Below, one piece after another: positions 41,232-48,929 of a stretch of DNA of 64,000 nt. The position numbers and the translations under genes were made by a program. The notes below the pieces were generated by a model. The model did not search any database. It was not told the DNA's origin and was given only the letters and a program-made list of their open reading frames with translations. Each line of letters begins with the position of its first letter. Position 1 is the first letter of the stretch. This DNA comes from Bdellovibrionales bacterium (GTDB lineage Bacteria > Bdellovibrionota > Bdellovibrionia > Bdellovibrionales > JAMPXM01), in assembly GCA_016713885.1 (NCBI GenBank), contig JADJOF010000005.1:248001-312000 (forward strand), in the 5' to 3' direction.

Positions 41232-41926
41232 TTGAAGCTCAGGAGTTTTATCGGATGCCAAAGACCGAAGGCGATCACTTCGGACTGACTTGGAAGAATG
41301 TGCCGAGCAAAGTGTTGAAACAGCGCGGGGTCTTTTGCATCGTCGTATGCTTCGGGCGCGAGTCGAAACTGACCGTCGGCATTGGCACCGGCGAGAAGAA
41401 TGCTGTCTTGAGTATCAAGACGGAGAGCGGCGCGGACGCTCAGGACGGCCCAGTTGAGAAACTTTGGAACAACAAGAAGATCGTGCCCATCAAGCCGTGG
41501 GAAAAACAGCGGTTCGGTTGCTCGCTGAATTGTTCTAAAGCTTGCTGGACTTGAGCACTTGGCGGTGAGGACAATGCCAAAAAGAAAAAAACGAACAGGG
41601 AACAAGGTTCTGAGGCGACGAATTAAGACGCGTGGAAGTTCACGGGCAATGCCCTTCGCTCGATACGGATGGTCGACGATGGATAAACCAAAGTGGAGCA
41701 TCGGAAGGCGCAGAAACGGAATCGGCGTTTGCATCGACGTGATGTTTGAACACATAAAGGCAGCGAGCGAGCCATCCTCATCTCGAGCGATGAGCACGGT
41801 GTTGTACTGGGTCAGACGTTTTTCGATGTAGCACCGTTCGACATGCTCGACATTTCGCGCGGCCAACGCATAGAGCTCGTCTAAGAGCCCGCCTCGGGCC
41901 TCAGTGTGAAACTCATACGTCAGCAT
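41228..41926 (-). CDS. GNAT-like acyltransferase or related protein
   Basis: 232 residues. The first 120 resemble a GNAT fold: 'LLDELYALAARNVEHVER', 'YNTVLIARDEDGSLAAFMCS', and 'LSIVDHPYRAKGIARELPRVLIRR', in which 'RAKGIARELPRVL' would be the acetyl-CoA loop (Q/RxxGxG/A). The rest ('FFLFGIVLTAKCSSPASF', 'RLDGHDLLVVPKFLNWAVLSV') is less typical. It overlaps the aminotransferase end by 14 bp and the HAD gene start by 4 bp. GNAT membership is probable, not certain. Confidence 0.6.
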   Translation of the reverse strand: MLTYEFHTEARGGLLDELYALAARNVEHVERCYIEKRLTQYNTVLIARDEDGSLAAFMCSNITSMQTPIPFLRLPMLHFGLSIVDHPYRAKGIARELPRVLIRRLRTLFPVRFFLFGIVLTAKCSSPASFRTIQRATEPLFFPRLDGHDLLVVPKFLNWAVLSVRAALRLDTQDSILLAGANADGQFRLAPEAYDDAKDPALFQHFARHILPSQSEVIAFGLWHPIKLLSFK

Positions 41927-42970
41927 AAGGGGCTTCTTTTTTAAGCAGCGCGAATCGCTCCAAGAGCTCTTCTAAGAAGGCTTCAGAAACTGATGTTACT
42001 CGAGCAAGACCTGCGGCTTCCTTGAGACGGATTGAGACGCCAACGGTTTTTAATCGTGCAGAGGCCGCTTGTAGAGAAGCAGCTGAGCCGCGCGTAACGA
42101 TAAAGTTGCCGCCGGCAGGAATTTCGATGCTGAGACCAAGATCGCTGATGAGGGGTTGAAGTTCCGACGCGATTACGGTGCGGGCTTCGAAGATGGAGCG
42201 ACGTTCGACTTCGTAGAAAGGACTGTGGTCTAAGCAATGTTTGGCGACGGTCAGTGCGGCATCAGTGACGAGCTTCTGATTGTAGACGTTGTGAAAATAG
42301 GATTGCAGATCAGAGTCGTTGGTCGCAACGAGTCCGAGAGGGAACCCAGCAATGGGAAATGCTTTGGCGAAACTTTTGACGACCGCGACCGATTTTTCGC
42401 CAGCGAGAACAGAGTTGAGTTTCTCCAAGTCTGTTCGTTTCGTGTCATTGGCCATGTAGTCGTCGTAGGTGCGATCGATGATGAGCAGTTCGGCCGAGCT
42501 CGGCGCGAGTTCAACGCGAGTTCAACGAGATCTCCAGTTGGGTTGTTCGGAGAACAGAGATAGTGAACGTCGGCGGTTACGGCATCGGCGTTTTCAGGTG
42601 TTAGCACATCGTAGCCAAGGCCTGCGGCAAAAGTAAGGACGTGGTCGTAGGTGGCGGCATGCTGAACGGCGAGGCGTGGGAAGCGCCGGCGCTTGACTGG
42701 GTCCCAGCGAAGGCGAAACCAAAGGAGGGTATGGAAGAGTCCTTCATCGGCACCATGGGTGCAAAAGCCAGGGGCGTTGTAGCCGAGGGTCGTGACGAGG
42801 TGCTCGGCCATCGCTGGCGCTGAGCCAAAAGCATAGTGGCGTGTCAGGCGCTCAAGATTAAAGTCATCGCCAATGCTGGGATGAATGCGCCCCATATACT
42901 CGTTATAGTCGAGATAAAATCGACGCTGCTCCCACTCCCGTTTGGCGTAGGCGTATCGCTTCAAACTCAT
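41913..42970 (-). pseudogene. PLP-dependent class I/II aminotransferase, broken by an 11-bp duplication
   Basis: About 350 residues if repaired. The 5' frame has 'YLDYNEYMGRIHPSIGDDFN', and 'VHYLCSPNNPTGDLVEL', the fold-type I SPNNPTG block of HisC/CobD-like enzymes, then goes out of frame. The second frame begins 'ELAPSSAELLIIDRTYDDY' (D and Y of the PLP site) and has 'VAVVKSFAKAFPIAGFPLG', which contains the PLP-binding Lys. Between the frames an 11-base sequence occurs twice in a row at 42504-42525; deleting one copy joins DLVELAPSSAELL cleanly. The start is ATG 42970 after GGGGGA. A 145-base gap to the PP-loop gene contains nothing obvious. Confidence 0.85.
42504..42525. repeat. 11-bp tandem duplication inside the aminotransferase gene
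   Basis: CGCGAGTTCAA at 42504-42514 is repeated exactly at 42515-42525. Eleven is not a multiple of three, so the duplication shifts the frame of the minus-strand gene. It is probably a replication-slippage event or an assembly artefact. Confidence 0.9.
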
Positions 42971-43115
42971 AAAATCCCCCGGATCCCCATGGAAGAGCTA
43001 GCAGGAGAAGGTGAATGCGGTCAAAAAACCGTCAGCAGTTCGTCAGGATTTCATAGGCAGAAATCCCTGAGTGATGGCATCCTTGCCTGGCTGATATGGG
43101 GGTGGGGAATTTACT

Positions 43116-44072
43116 TCACACTCCGATAAGGTTTGGGCTTGGAAAATCCGCCGGAAACGGAGAAAGGGCTGCAAGGAGTGCCGGGATCGGTGTCTCAAAA
43201 ACCTGATCGGAGCTAGGAAAACGTCTTGAGAGTTGTTCGCGGATCGTCGGTTCAGCATGTTGGACTTTTTCAAAGCCGGTGTATTTGGATCGCGGAAGCA
43301 CATTGAAGTGCTGTTGGTAGATTCGAATCTTGACGATCTTGGAGTCATCTTCAAGAGGGCGTCGATTCTGCCAAAGATCGATAGCCAAAGGGTCGACCAG
43401 CCAGGCGAGCATGAGTTCTGGACTCCACTGGAAAAATCCAGGGCAGGCCGGACGATTCTGAAAAAGAAAGTGCCGGTACCAAGAGGCGATGCGCTCCTTT
43501 TCGAGGAGTACCCAATTCTCATTTTTTTTAATGAGGTAGTTTTCTCCGCTGCCAAGAACCGGGAAGCCCTCAACTTGGTCGGCGAGCCACATGGTGGGCA
43601 AGAGCTGCGGACTGATGCACTGAGTTCGTTCAGCGTATTCGACGGCGGCTTCGTTCCAAAAGGCAAGAAGATCGAGATCGTAAATTCGGTATTCGACGCC
43701 AAGATTCTCACAGGCGAGAATAGCCCAGCTGTAATCGTGCAGGTTGAAGTCGTCTTTGAAGCGAAGGATCGCCGCGCGAACAGGAACGCCAGCTTCAACA
43801 AAGGATCGGAGCGCAACTTCGCTGTCCATGCCGCCGGAAAAGAGAACTGTGATTGGGAGTGGGCCGGCATGAGCTGCGATTTCGCGCGCGGCCTCGAGAC
43901 ACTCGAGACGAAAACTCATCGGCAAGCGGACTGAGCGACCGTACTGGACGAACCACTGTTCGGAGTCTGCTTGTCTTTTACGCAAAGCTTCGAATTTTGA
44001 GCGCGGTGCTTCGGAGGGGACATAGCCGAAGAGAAAATGTTGCCCACGAGTCAGTTGAACTTCTGGAGTCAT
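43116..44072 (-). CDS. PP-loop ATPase, asparagine synthase-like
   Basis: 318 residues from ATG 44072; the ORF reaches 44189 but overlaps the divergent mscL gene. 'ITVLFSGGMDSEVALRSFVEAG' is a PP-loop (SGGxDS), the signature of enzymes that adenylate a substrate carboxyl or carbonyl group, including asparagine synthetase and tRNA-modifying enzymes. 'EYRIYDLDLLAFWNEAAVEYAE' and 'VLGSGENYLIKKNENWVLLEKE' are plausible substrate regions. It lacks the glutaminase domain. It is first in the minus-strand operon with an aminotransferase, GNAT-like, HAD, acyltransferase and PAP2 genes. The product is unknown. Confidence 0.8.
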   Translation of the reverse strand: MTPEVQLTRGQHFLFGYVPSEAPRSKFEALRKRQADSEQWFVQYGRSVRLPMSFRLECLEAAREIAAHAGPLPITVLFSGGMDSEVALRSFVEAGVPVRAAILRFKDDFNLHDYSWAILACENLGVEYRIYDLDLLAFWNEAAVEYAERTQCISPQLLPTMWLADQVEGFPVLGSGENYLIKKNENWVLLEKERIASWYRHFLFQNRPACPGFFQWSPELMLAWLVDPLAIDLWQNRRPLEDDSKIVKIRIYQQHFNVLPRSKYTGFEKVQHAEPTIREQLSRRFPSSDQVFETPIPALLAALSPFPADFPSPNLIGV

Positions 44073-44100
44073 GAGAGAGATTGAAGCCTTCGATGACTCA

Positions 44101-44127
44101 ATGCGCAAGTTCTGACTTCGTGCGCAT
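44101..44127. promoter_or_regulatory. Imperfect inverted repeat between the PP-loop operon and mscL
   Basis: ATGCGCA and TGCGCAT arms (7 bases) with an inner AGT/ACT pairing. It lies in the divergent gap 44073-44187 and is placed to act on either promoter. A second small hairpin (GGCC...GGCC) is next to it. Confidence 0.4.
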
Positions 44128-44187
44128 TGGGGCCTTTCGGCCTCTGGTCTATCTCTAGCAGTTCGAACGGTTTCAAAGGGAGACAGC

Positions 44188-44487
44188 ATGGCAAAAGAGT
44201 TTGTGGATTTTTTGAAGAACTACGGTGTTATTGGGCTCGCGATTGCGGTGATCATCGGCGGAAAAATGAACGCTCTGGTTGATGCTGTGGTGAAAGAACT
44301 GCTGATGCCGTTTATCGGACTGTTGATCCCTGGTGGAGATTGGCGAACACTGGCGGTTACTGTCGGTGAAACTAAGTTCGGCGTCGGCCCCGTTTTGGCG
44401 GCAGGTGTTGATTTTATCGTTGTCGCCATGGTGGTCTTTATCTTTGCGAAAAAGGTTTTGAAAGAAGCCACAGTCGCAAAGAAATAG
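44188..44487 (+). CDS. mscL: MscL-family mechanosensitive channel, short form
   Basis: 99 residues. 'EFVDFLKNYGVIGLAIAVIIGGKMNALVDAVVKELLMPFIGLLIPGG' (in parts) matches TM1 and the pore region of MscL, and 'GVDFIVVAMVVFIFAKKVLKE' matches TM2. It lacks the C-terminal cytoplasmic helix bundle and much of the periplasmic loop of E. coli MscL (136 residues). A good AGGGAGA site precedes the ATG. The protein should form an osmotic safety valve, but its short length leaves some doubt. It is divergent from the PP-loop operon and runs toward the DUF481 gene 34 bases downstream. Confidence 0.78.
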   Translation: MAKEFVDFLKNYGVIGLAIAVIIGGKMNALVDAVVKELLMPFIGLLIPGGDWRTLAVTVGETKFGVGPVLAAGVDFIVVAMVVFIFAKKVLKEATVAKK

Positions 44488-44521
44488 TGAATAAAAAACG
44501 AGAGAACGGAAAGAGCGCGAT

Positions 44522-45261
44522 ATGAAATTTGGAATGAAGAATCTATTGGTGGCCGTGTTGGCTTTGTTTGTTGGACAAGTGGCGGTAGCGCAAACAGAGG
44601 CTGCTGCTCCGGCAAAAGATTATGATGGCACAGCAGAAGTCAGCTCGATGATCACAAACGGGAACACCAAGAACCAAACGACCGGCCTTGCGTTTGATTT
44701 GAACTACAAGCCAGACCCGTGGTTGGTGAATTTGAAGTCGAAGTATCTGACAACGGTGAGCCAGGAGGTTCAGACTCAGGAGATGTTTGAAGCCCGGGTC
44801 GTGGTGGACGAACGCTGTCGCCGCAGTTCGAGATTTTCGCAGATCACTCCTACTTAAAGAATCGCTTTGCCGGCACCGATAGTCGCCATGTGACCTCGGG
44901 TGGTCTTGGTTATGGTTGGCTGCACTCAGATGAGCAGAAGCTTCGCACGGAGCTTTCGCTTGGTTACACCCACGAGGATCGCACCGACAACACGAAGCTT
45001 GGCTTTATGTCTGGCGTGGTTGGCTTGATCTACAAGTGGAAGATGACGGCGACGGCTGACCTTTCTCACGAGACGAAGTACATGCCGAACTTTCAAACGA
45101 GCGAAGACTGGCGTTTGACTTCAGAGACGTCGCTCTCGGCTGCGATCTCGTCGATGCTTTCTTCGAAAGTTTCTTGGAAGTATGAGCACGTGAATCTGCC
45201 GACGGCTGGAAAGCTCAAGGGCGATACGACCACGACGATCTCGATTCTCGCAAAGTTATAA
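44522..45261 (+). pseudogene. DUF481-family outer-membrane protein, frameshifted
   Basis: The first frame (44522-44857) has signal peptide 'LLVAVLALFVGQVAVAQ' and 'DGTAEVSSMITNGNTKNQTTGLAFDLNYK', the typical DUF481 start. The second frame, to 45261, has 'QFEIFADHSYLKNRFAGTDSRH', 'TSGGLGYGWLHSDEQKLRTELSLGYTHEDR' (in parts) and ends in 'ISILAKL'. A single missing C near 44813-44815 (CGCTGTCG for CGCCTGTCG) would join 'VVDER' to 'LSPQFEIF'. Repaired it is a barrel of about 246 residues. DUF481 proteins are salt-induced outer-membrane proteins of unknown function. A DMT transporter gene follows 1 base later. Confidence 0.82.
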
Positions 45262-45262
45262 G

Positions 45263-46126
45263 ATGTTGACCTATGTGATTGGGTCCGGCCTTGGCTGGAC
45301 CTTTTTTGATTTCGCCAGGCGGCGAGTTGGCGAAACAGTTTCCGCTGTTCCGGCTGTCATTTTCATCATGCTGATTCAGACGCTGATCAATCTGCCGTTT
45401 GGCGGATGGACCGAGCCTTTTTCACAAAGTGCCGGCTGGTGGTCGATTGCTTTAGCGAGTGTTTTGACGAATGCCGTGGCGAACGTATTTTTTGTGATGG
45501 GTGTGCAGCGCGCGCCCTTTACGCTCGGCGTTCCACTGCTTTCGCTGACGCCGGCGCTCGCGGCCGCCGTCGGCACGGTATATCACGGAGAGAACCTGAC
45601 TTTGCGGCAATGGGCCGGCGTTGCTGTTGTTGTTGGCTTTGCTCTTTGGCTTGGCTGGCGCGGTGAGAGTCGTAAGCTCACTCGTCGCGAGGTGGGCGGT
45701 CTTATGATGATGGCCACGACGGCTTTGCTTTGGGCGATTACGCCGTTTTTTGATCGAGCCTGTACACTCTCGGGACAGGTCCGTTTGACGATCTATGTTG
45801 CCAGTCAGTGCTTGGGGGTTGCCACGGCGCTGTTGATCCCGGGGATGCTGAACGCGAAGACGCGGACAGAGATTTTGAGCACGGCGAAGCGATATCGCGA
45901 GTGGTGGAAGTGGTCATTGATTGCAGCGATTGCGGCATCGATTGGGCTGTATTTTCAAATCAAGGGCATTAGTGTTGGCGCCGTCGGGCTATTTGAGGCC
46001 TTTAAGCGATCGACGACTCTGTTGCTGTCTTTGGGGCTTGGTTTTTTCGTCCTCAAGGAACCGCTGACTCGCGCTAAAATTGTAGCTGCTATTGGCATGG
46101 CCGTGGGCATCTTTCTTCTTGCTTGA
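45263..46126 (+). CDS. EamA/DMT-superfamily transporter
   Basis: 287 residues with ten hydrophobic segments in two halves, as in drug/metabolite transporters: the first half contains 'NVFFVMGVQRAPFTLGVPLLSLTPALAA', the second 'GLYFQIKGISVGAVGLFEAFKRSTTLLLSLGLGFFVLKEPL' (in parts), with the end-of-half EamA pattern 'KEPLTRAKIVAAIGMAVGIFLLA'. Substrate unknown. It starts 1 base after the DUF481 gene and its stop overlaps the ORF of rmuC. It is distinct from the EamA gene at 50342. Confidence 0.82.
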   Translation: MLTYVIGSGLGWTFFDFARRRVGETVSAVPAVIFIMLIQTLINLPFGGWTEPFSQSAGWWSIALASVLTNAVANVFFVMGVQRAPFTLGVPLLSLTPALAAAVGTVYHGENLTLRQWAGVAVVVGFALWLGWRGESRKLTRREVGGLMMMATTALLWAITPFFDRACTLSGQVRLTIYVASQCLGVATALLIPGMLNAKTRTEILSTAKRYREWWKWSLIAAIAASIGLYFQIKGISVGAVGLFEAFKRSTTLLLSLGLGFFVLKEPLTRAKIVAAIGMAVGIFLLA

Positions 46127-46143
46127 GGTCCGCTTCGGGCTTG

Positions 46144-47139
46144 ATGCTGGAGGTGATGAACTTATCACTCTTGCTTTTTGCTGGCTCGGCTGTCTGTCTC
46201 GCGGGTTCGTTTTTTTTCATTTATCGCGCTCGTCAAGCTCCTCGGGACAATTCGGAATGGCAGGAACTTCGCGGTAAAATCGATGCCTTTGAGAATATGG
46301 TGCGCGATTTTCATCTCAGTGAAACTCACGAACGCGTATCGCTGTCGAAAGCCGTTCAGTCTTTGTCGCAAGAGACGGGTGTGCTGACACAAATTTTTCG
46401 CGGGGATCAGAAGTCACAGGGCGACTTTGGTGAAACCGTGCTTGAGACGATTTTGACCTCGGCTGGGCTTCGCGCTGGCGAAGATTTCTCTGTGCAGGAG
46501 ACGATCCAGGTTGGTGGCAGCAGCTTGCGTCCGGATGTGATCGTGCGTTTGCCAGAGGGCCGGCATCTGGTGATCGATGCGAAGGTTTCAATGAAGGCGT
46601 GGGATGCGTATGTGCGCGCCGGTACTGATCTTGAGCGCGCGGAAGCCATTGAGGCGCACATCGCGGCCCTGCGTCGGCATGTTCAGACTTTGGCTGAACG
46701 CAAATACCCGACCGCGGAAGGGCTTAATACACCCGACTTTGTATTTTTATTCACTCCGATTGAGGCCGCGTGGATTGAGACGGTTCGCTTTGAGCCGAGT
46801 ATTCTTGATGAGTCTTGGGCGAAGCGAGTTGTCGTTGTTTCGCCGACGACTTTGTATGCATCGCTAAAAACAGTTTCGGCGCTATGGACACGAGAGCGGC
46901 AGAATCAGAATGCGCGAACGATTGCCCGCGAGGCTGGGGAGTTGCATCAGCAGATTGGAAAGTTCTGGAGTGAGCTTGAGGGCATCGAGGCGGATCTGCG
47001 CAAGAGTCTGGTTCGAGTCGAGGGTGCTCGCCGTCGCTCGGCTCATATAGTAGAACATGTTGAAAAACTGCGCGAGCTCGGTGCTGAAAGTCCGACCCGA
47101 ATAACCGTGCGGGCGGGCGATCGTGCGCCTTTAAGTTAA
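46144..47139 (+). CDS. rmuC: RmuC-family DNA recombination protein
   Basis: About 331 residues. A single N-terminal membrane helix ('LSLLLFAGSAVCLAGSFFFIYRA') is followed by a coiled coil and the RmuC nuclease-like core: 'QGDFGETVLETILTSAGLRAGEDF', 'SLRPDVIVRLPEGRHLVIDAKVSMKAWDAYV' (in parts, with the PD-(D/E)xK-like D...DAK), and 'FVFLFTPIEAAWIE'. RmuC is linked to limiting recombination between short inverted repeats. ATG 46144 is used; ATG 46156, two bases after a GGAGG, is an alternative. Confidence 0.85.
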   Translation: MLEVMNLSLLLFAGSAVCLAGSFFFIYRARQAPRDNSEWQELRGKIDAFENMVRDFHLSETHERVSLSKAVQSLSQETGVLTQIFRGDQKSQGDFGETVLETILTSAGLRAGEDFSVQETIQVGGSSLRPDVIVRLPEGRHLVIDAKVSMKAWDAYVRAGTDLERAEAIEAHIAALRRHVQTLAERKYPTAEGLNTPDFVFLFTPIEAAWIETVRFEPSILDESWAKRVVVVSPTTLYASLKTVSALWTRERQNQNARTIAREAGELHQQIGKFWSELEGIEADLRKSLVRVEGARRRSAHIVEHVEKLRELGAESPTRITVRAGDRAPLS

Positions 47140-47160
47140 TAGTACGCGAGAGGAGAGACC

Positions 47161-48124
47161 ATGGCCGACGAACTGCTTTATCCTGAGATCGAACCCTATC
47201 AGAAGGGGCACTTTCGCGTCTCTGAGCTGCATGAGATTTACGTTGAGGAATGTGGCAATCCTGATGGGCAGCCGGTTTTGTTTCTCCACGGTGGGCCGGG
47301 TGCGGGGTTCTCTGCTTTTCATCGTCGCATATTTAATCCCGAGCATTTTCGCATCATTCTTTTTGATCAGCGTGGTGCTGGTCAGTCGCGCCCACATGCT
47401 GAATTAAGAGAGAATACGACGTGGGATCTTGTTGCCGATATTGAGAAATTGCGACGGCACTTGGGCGTTGCCAAATGGATGGTGTTTGGTGGCAGCTGGG
47501 GATCGACACTGGCGCTTGCTTACGCCGAGACGCACCCGACGAGTGTGAGCTCGTTGATTTTGCGAGGGATTTTTCTTTGCCGAAAAGAAGAGATTGAGTG
47601 GTTCTATCAGCGCGGTGCTCACTGGATTTTTCCAGACCTCTGGCAGCAGGTATCTAGAGCCGATTCCGGTTGAGGAGCACGGTGATCTCGTGAAGGCCTT
47701 CTACAAACGCCTGACGAGTGCGGATGAGGCGACGCGCTTGGCTGCGGCGAAAGCCTGGAGCGGCTGGGAGGGAGGGACGGTTCATCTTATTCCGGATGAA
47801 AAGACCTTTTCAAAGTTCACAGCAGATCAAATGGCGGTCGCGCTGGCGCGAATTGAATGTCACTACTTTACTCACGGATGCTGGTTTGAGCGCGATGATC
47901 AGTTGCTCGTAAACATCGAAAAAATTCGTCATATCCCGGCGGTCATTGTTCATGGCCGCTATGATGTCGTGTGCCCAGTTAAGAACGCTTTTGATTTGCA
48001 CGCCGTTTGGCCTGAGGCTGAACTGCGAATCATAGCCGATGCCGGACACGCTGTTGACGAGCCCGGCATTTTAAAGGCGTTGATTGAATCTGTAGAAAAG
48101 TACCGCGAGCGAATGCTCGCTTAA
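47161..48124 (+). pseudogene. pip: Proline iminopeptidase (S33), frameshifted
   Basis: Alpha/beta-hydrolase that removes N-terminal proline. The first frame (47161-47673) has 'LFLHGGPGAGFSAFHRRIF' (oxyanion block), 'IILFDQRGAGQSRPHAELRENTTWDLVADIE' (in parts) and 'VFGGSWGSTLALAYAETHP' with the GGSWG nucleophile Ser. The second, to 48124, resumes at 'YLEPIPVEEHGDLVKAFYKRL' and has 'VHGRYDVVCPVKNAF' (Asp) and 'DAGHAVDEPG' (His). One extra base near 47649-47651 (CAGCAGGTAT for CAGCAGTAT) breaks the join 'FPDLWQQ-YLEPIP'. Repaired length about 320 residues is normal. It is coded 21 bases after rmuC. Confidence 0.9.
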
Positions 48125-48131
48125 TTGCGGC

Positions 48132-48737
48132 TTACGGATCGAAAGCGGGATCGAGGAGCTGTCCAGAAAGCGATTCGTAGGCCGACCAAACCGAGCCGAA
48201 AACTTGATCGCTCACGCGTTTCTGTGGCGCGATGTTGTTGGTCAAGAGATCCCAGTACTCGGTAACTTGTGTGCGTGTGCCGTTTGAAGTGTCGTTGACT
48301 TCAATCATGACGGCAAATTTCGAACAGAGTTCGTTTCCGCAAATTCCCGAAACCTCGTAGTTCATTGAGCCAGCCGTGGTGACAGCGGTATCGCCGTACA
48401 GGGGATTGACATGCGGGAACACGTCGCTCGTGAGCGCTCGACCGCCATGATTGAAGTCGACTTTTAGCGACCACTTTGGTGCGGCAAATTCATCATCTGG
48501 CAAAAATACAGTTTGAACCTTCGAGATCGCGAGTGTGCCGGTGACAGCGCCACCGGTGTTGCCATCGCGAACAACGGCGGCTGTGCCATTGGCTGTTTCT
48601 TTCTTTTCATTTTTAGCGACTTCGAACTTGCCGCTGCAGGCGACGGCGGCCGACATAGCAAAGGCATAGATCGCGATGATCTGCAGCCACTTCGGGGCAT
48701 GCGCTTTCGGTGCGCGGTGATTGAGATAGTTCGACAT
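48132..48737 (-). CDS. Lipoprotein of unknown function
   Basis: 201 residues. The N-terminal basic region is followed by 'IIAIYAFAMSAAVACSG', with lipobox AVAC (Cys34), then 'KFEVAKNEKKETANGT', a disordered anchor. The mature part has a probable beta fold ('KWSLKVDFNHGGRALTSDVFP', 'SMNYEVSGICGNELCSKFAVMIEV'). No domain is recognised. It is convergent with pip and its 5' side (48738-48929) leads into the left flank of the ISL3 element. Confidence 0.65.
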   Translation of the reverse strand: MSNYLNHRAPKAHAPKWLQIIAIYAFAMSAAVACSGKFEVAKNEKKETANGTAAVVRDGNTGGAVTGTLAISKVQTVFLPDDEFAAPKWSLKVDFNHGGRALTSDVFPHVNPLYGDTAVTTAGSMNYEVSGICGNELCSKFAVMIEVNDTSNGTRTQVTEYWDLLTNNIAPQKRVSDQVFGSVWSAYESLSGQLLDPAFDP

Positions 48738-48870
48738 AGTCTGACCTCCATGAGTTTCTCACGAGATAGACATTTCAAAACTGAGACCAAACTTTCGAGA
48801 GCACGCCATTTCTGCATGGGCTGAAAAGCACAATAAAATCAATTGCCTATGATCGGCGATGATCGGCGAC

Positions 48871-48900
48871 AAAAGGGTATAGGGGCCGAAAATAGGCCCT
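48871..48900 (-). terminator. Hairpin that probably was the original terminator of the EamA gene
   Basis: On the minus strand GGGCC and GGCCC arms with a 7-base loop, followed by CTATACCCTTTT. It lies beyond the ISL3 element on the side where the interrupted EamA gene would originally have ended. Confidence 0.45.
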
Positions 48901-48919
48901 GCAGAGCCTATCTCCGGCT

Positions 48920-48929
48920 CAATCGCGCC
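48920..48929. repeat. Target-site duplication, left copy
   Basis: CAATCGCGCC, repeated at 50384-50393 on the other side of the ISL3 element. ISL3 elements usually duplicate 8 bp; two of the ten bases may match by chance. Confidence 0.65.

Noticed and set aside
43043..43870. 275-residue minus-strand ORF overlapping the PP-loop gene
   Set aside because: The other frame has the SGGMDS PP-loop and continuous family-like text; this one is a shadow.
48841..48870. Direct repeat ATGATCGGCG next to the IS
   Set aside because: Only two short copies; too little to be an origin or att site, and unrelated to the terminal repeats.
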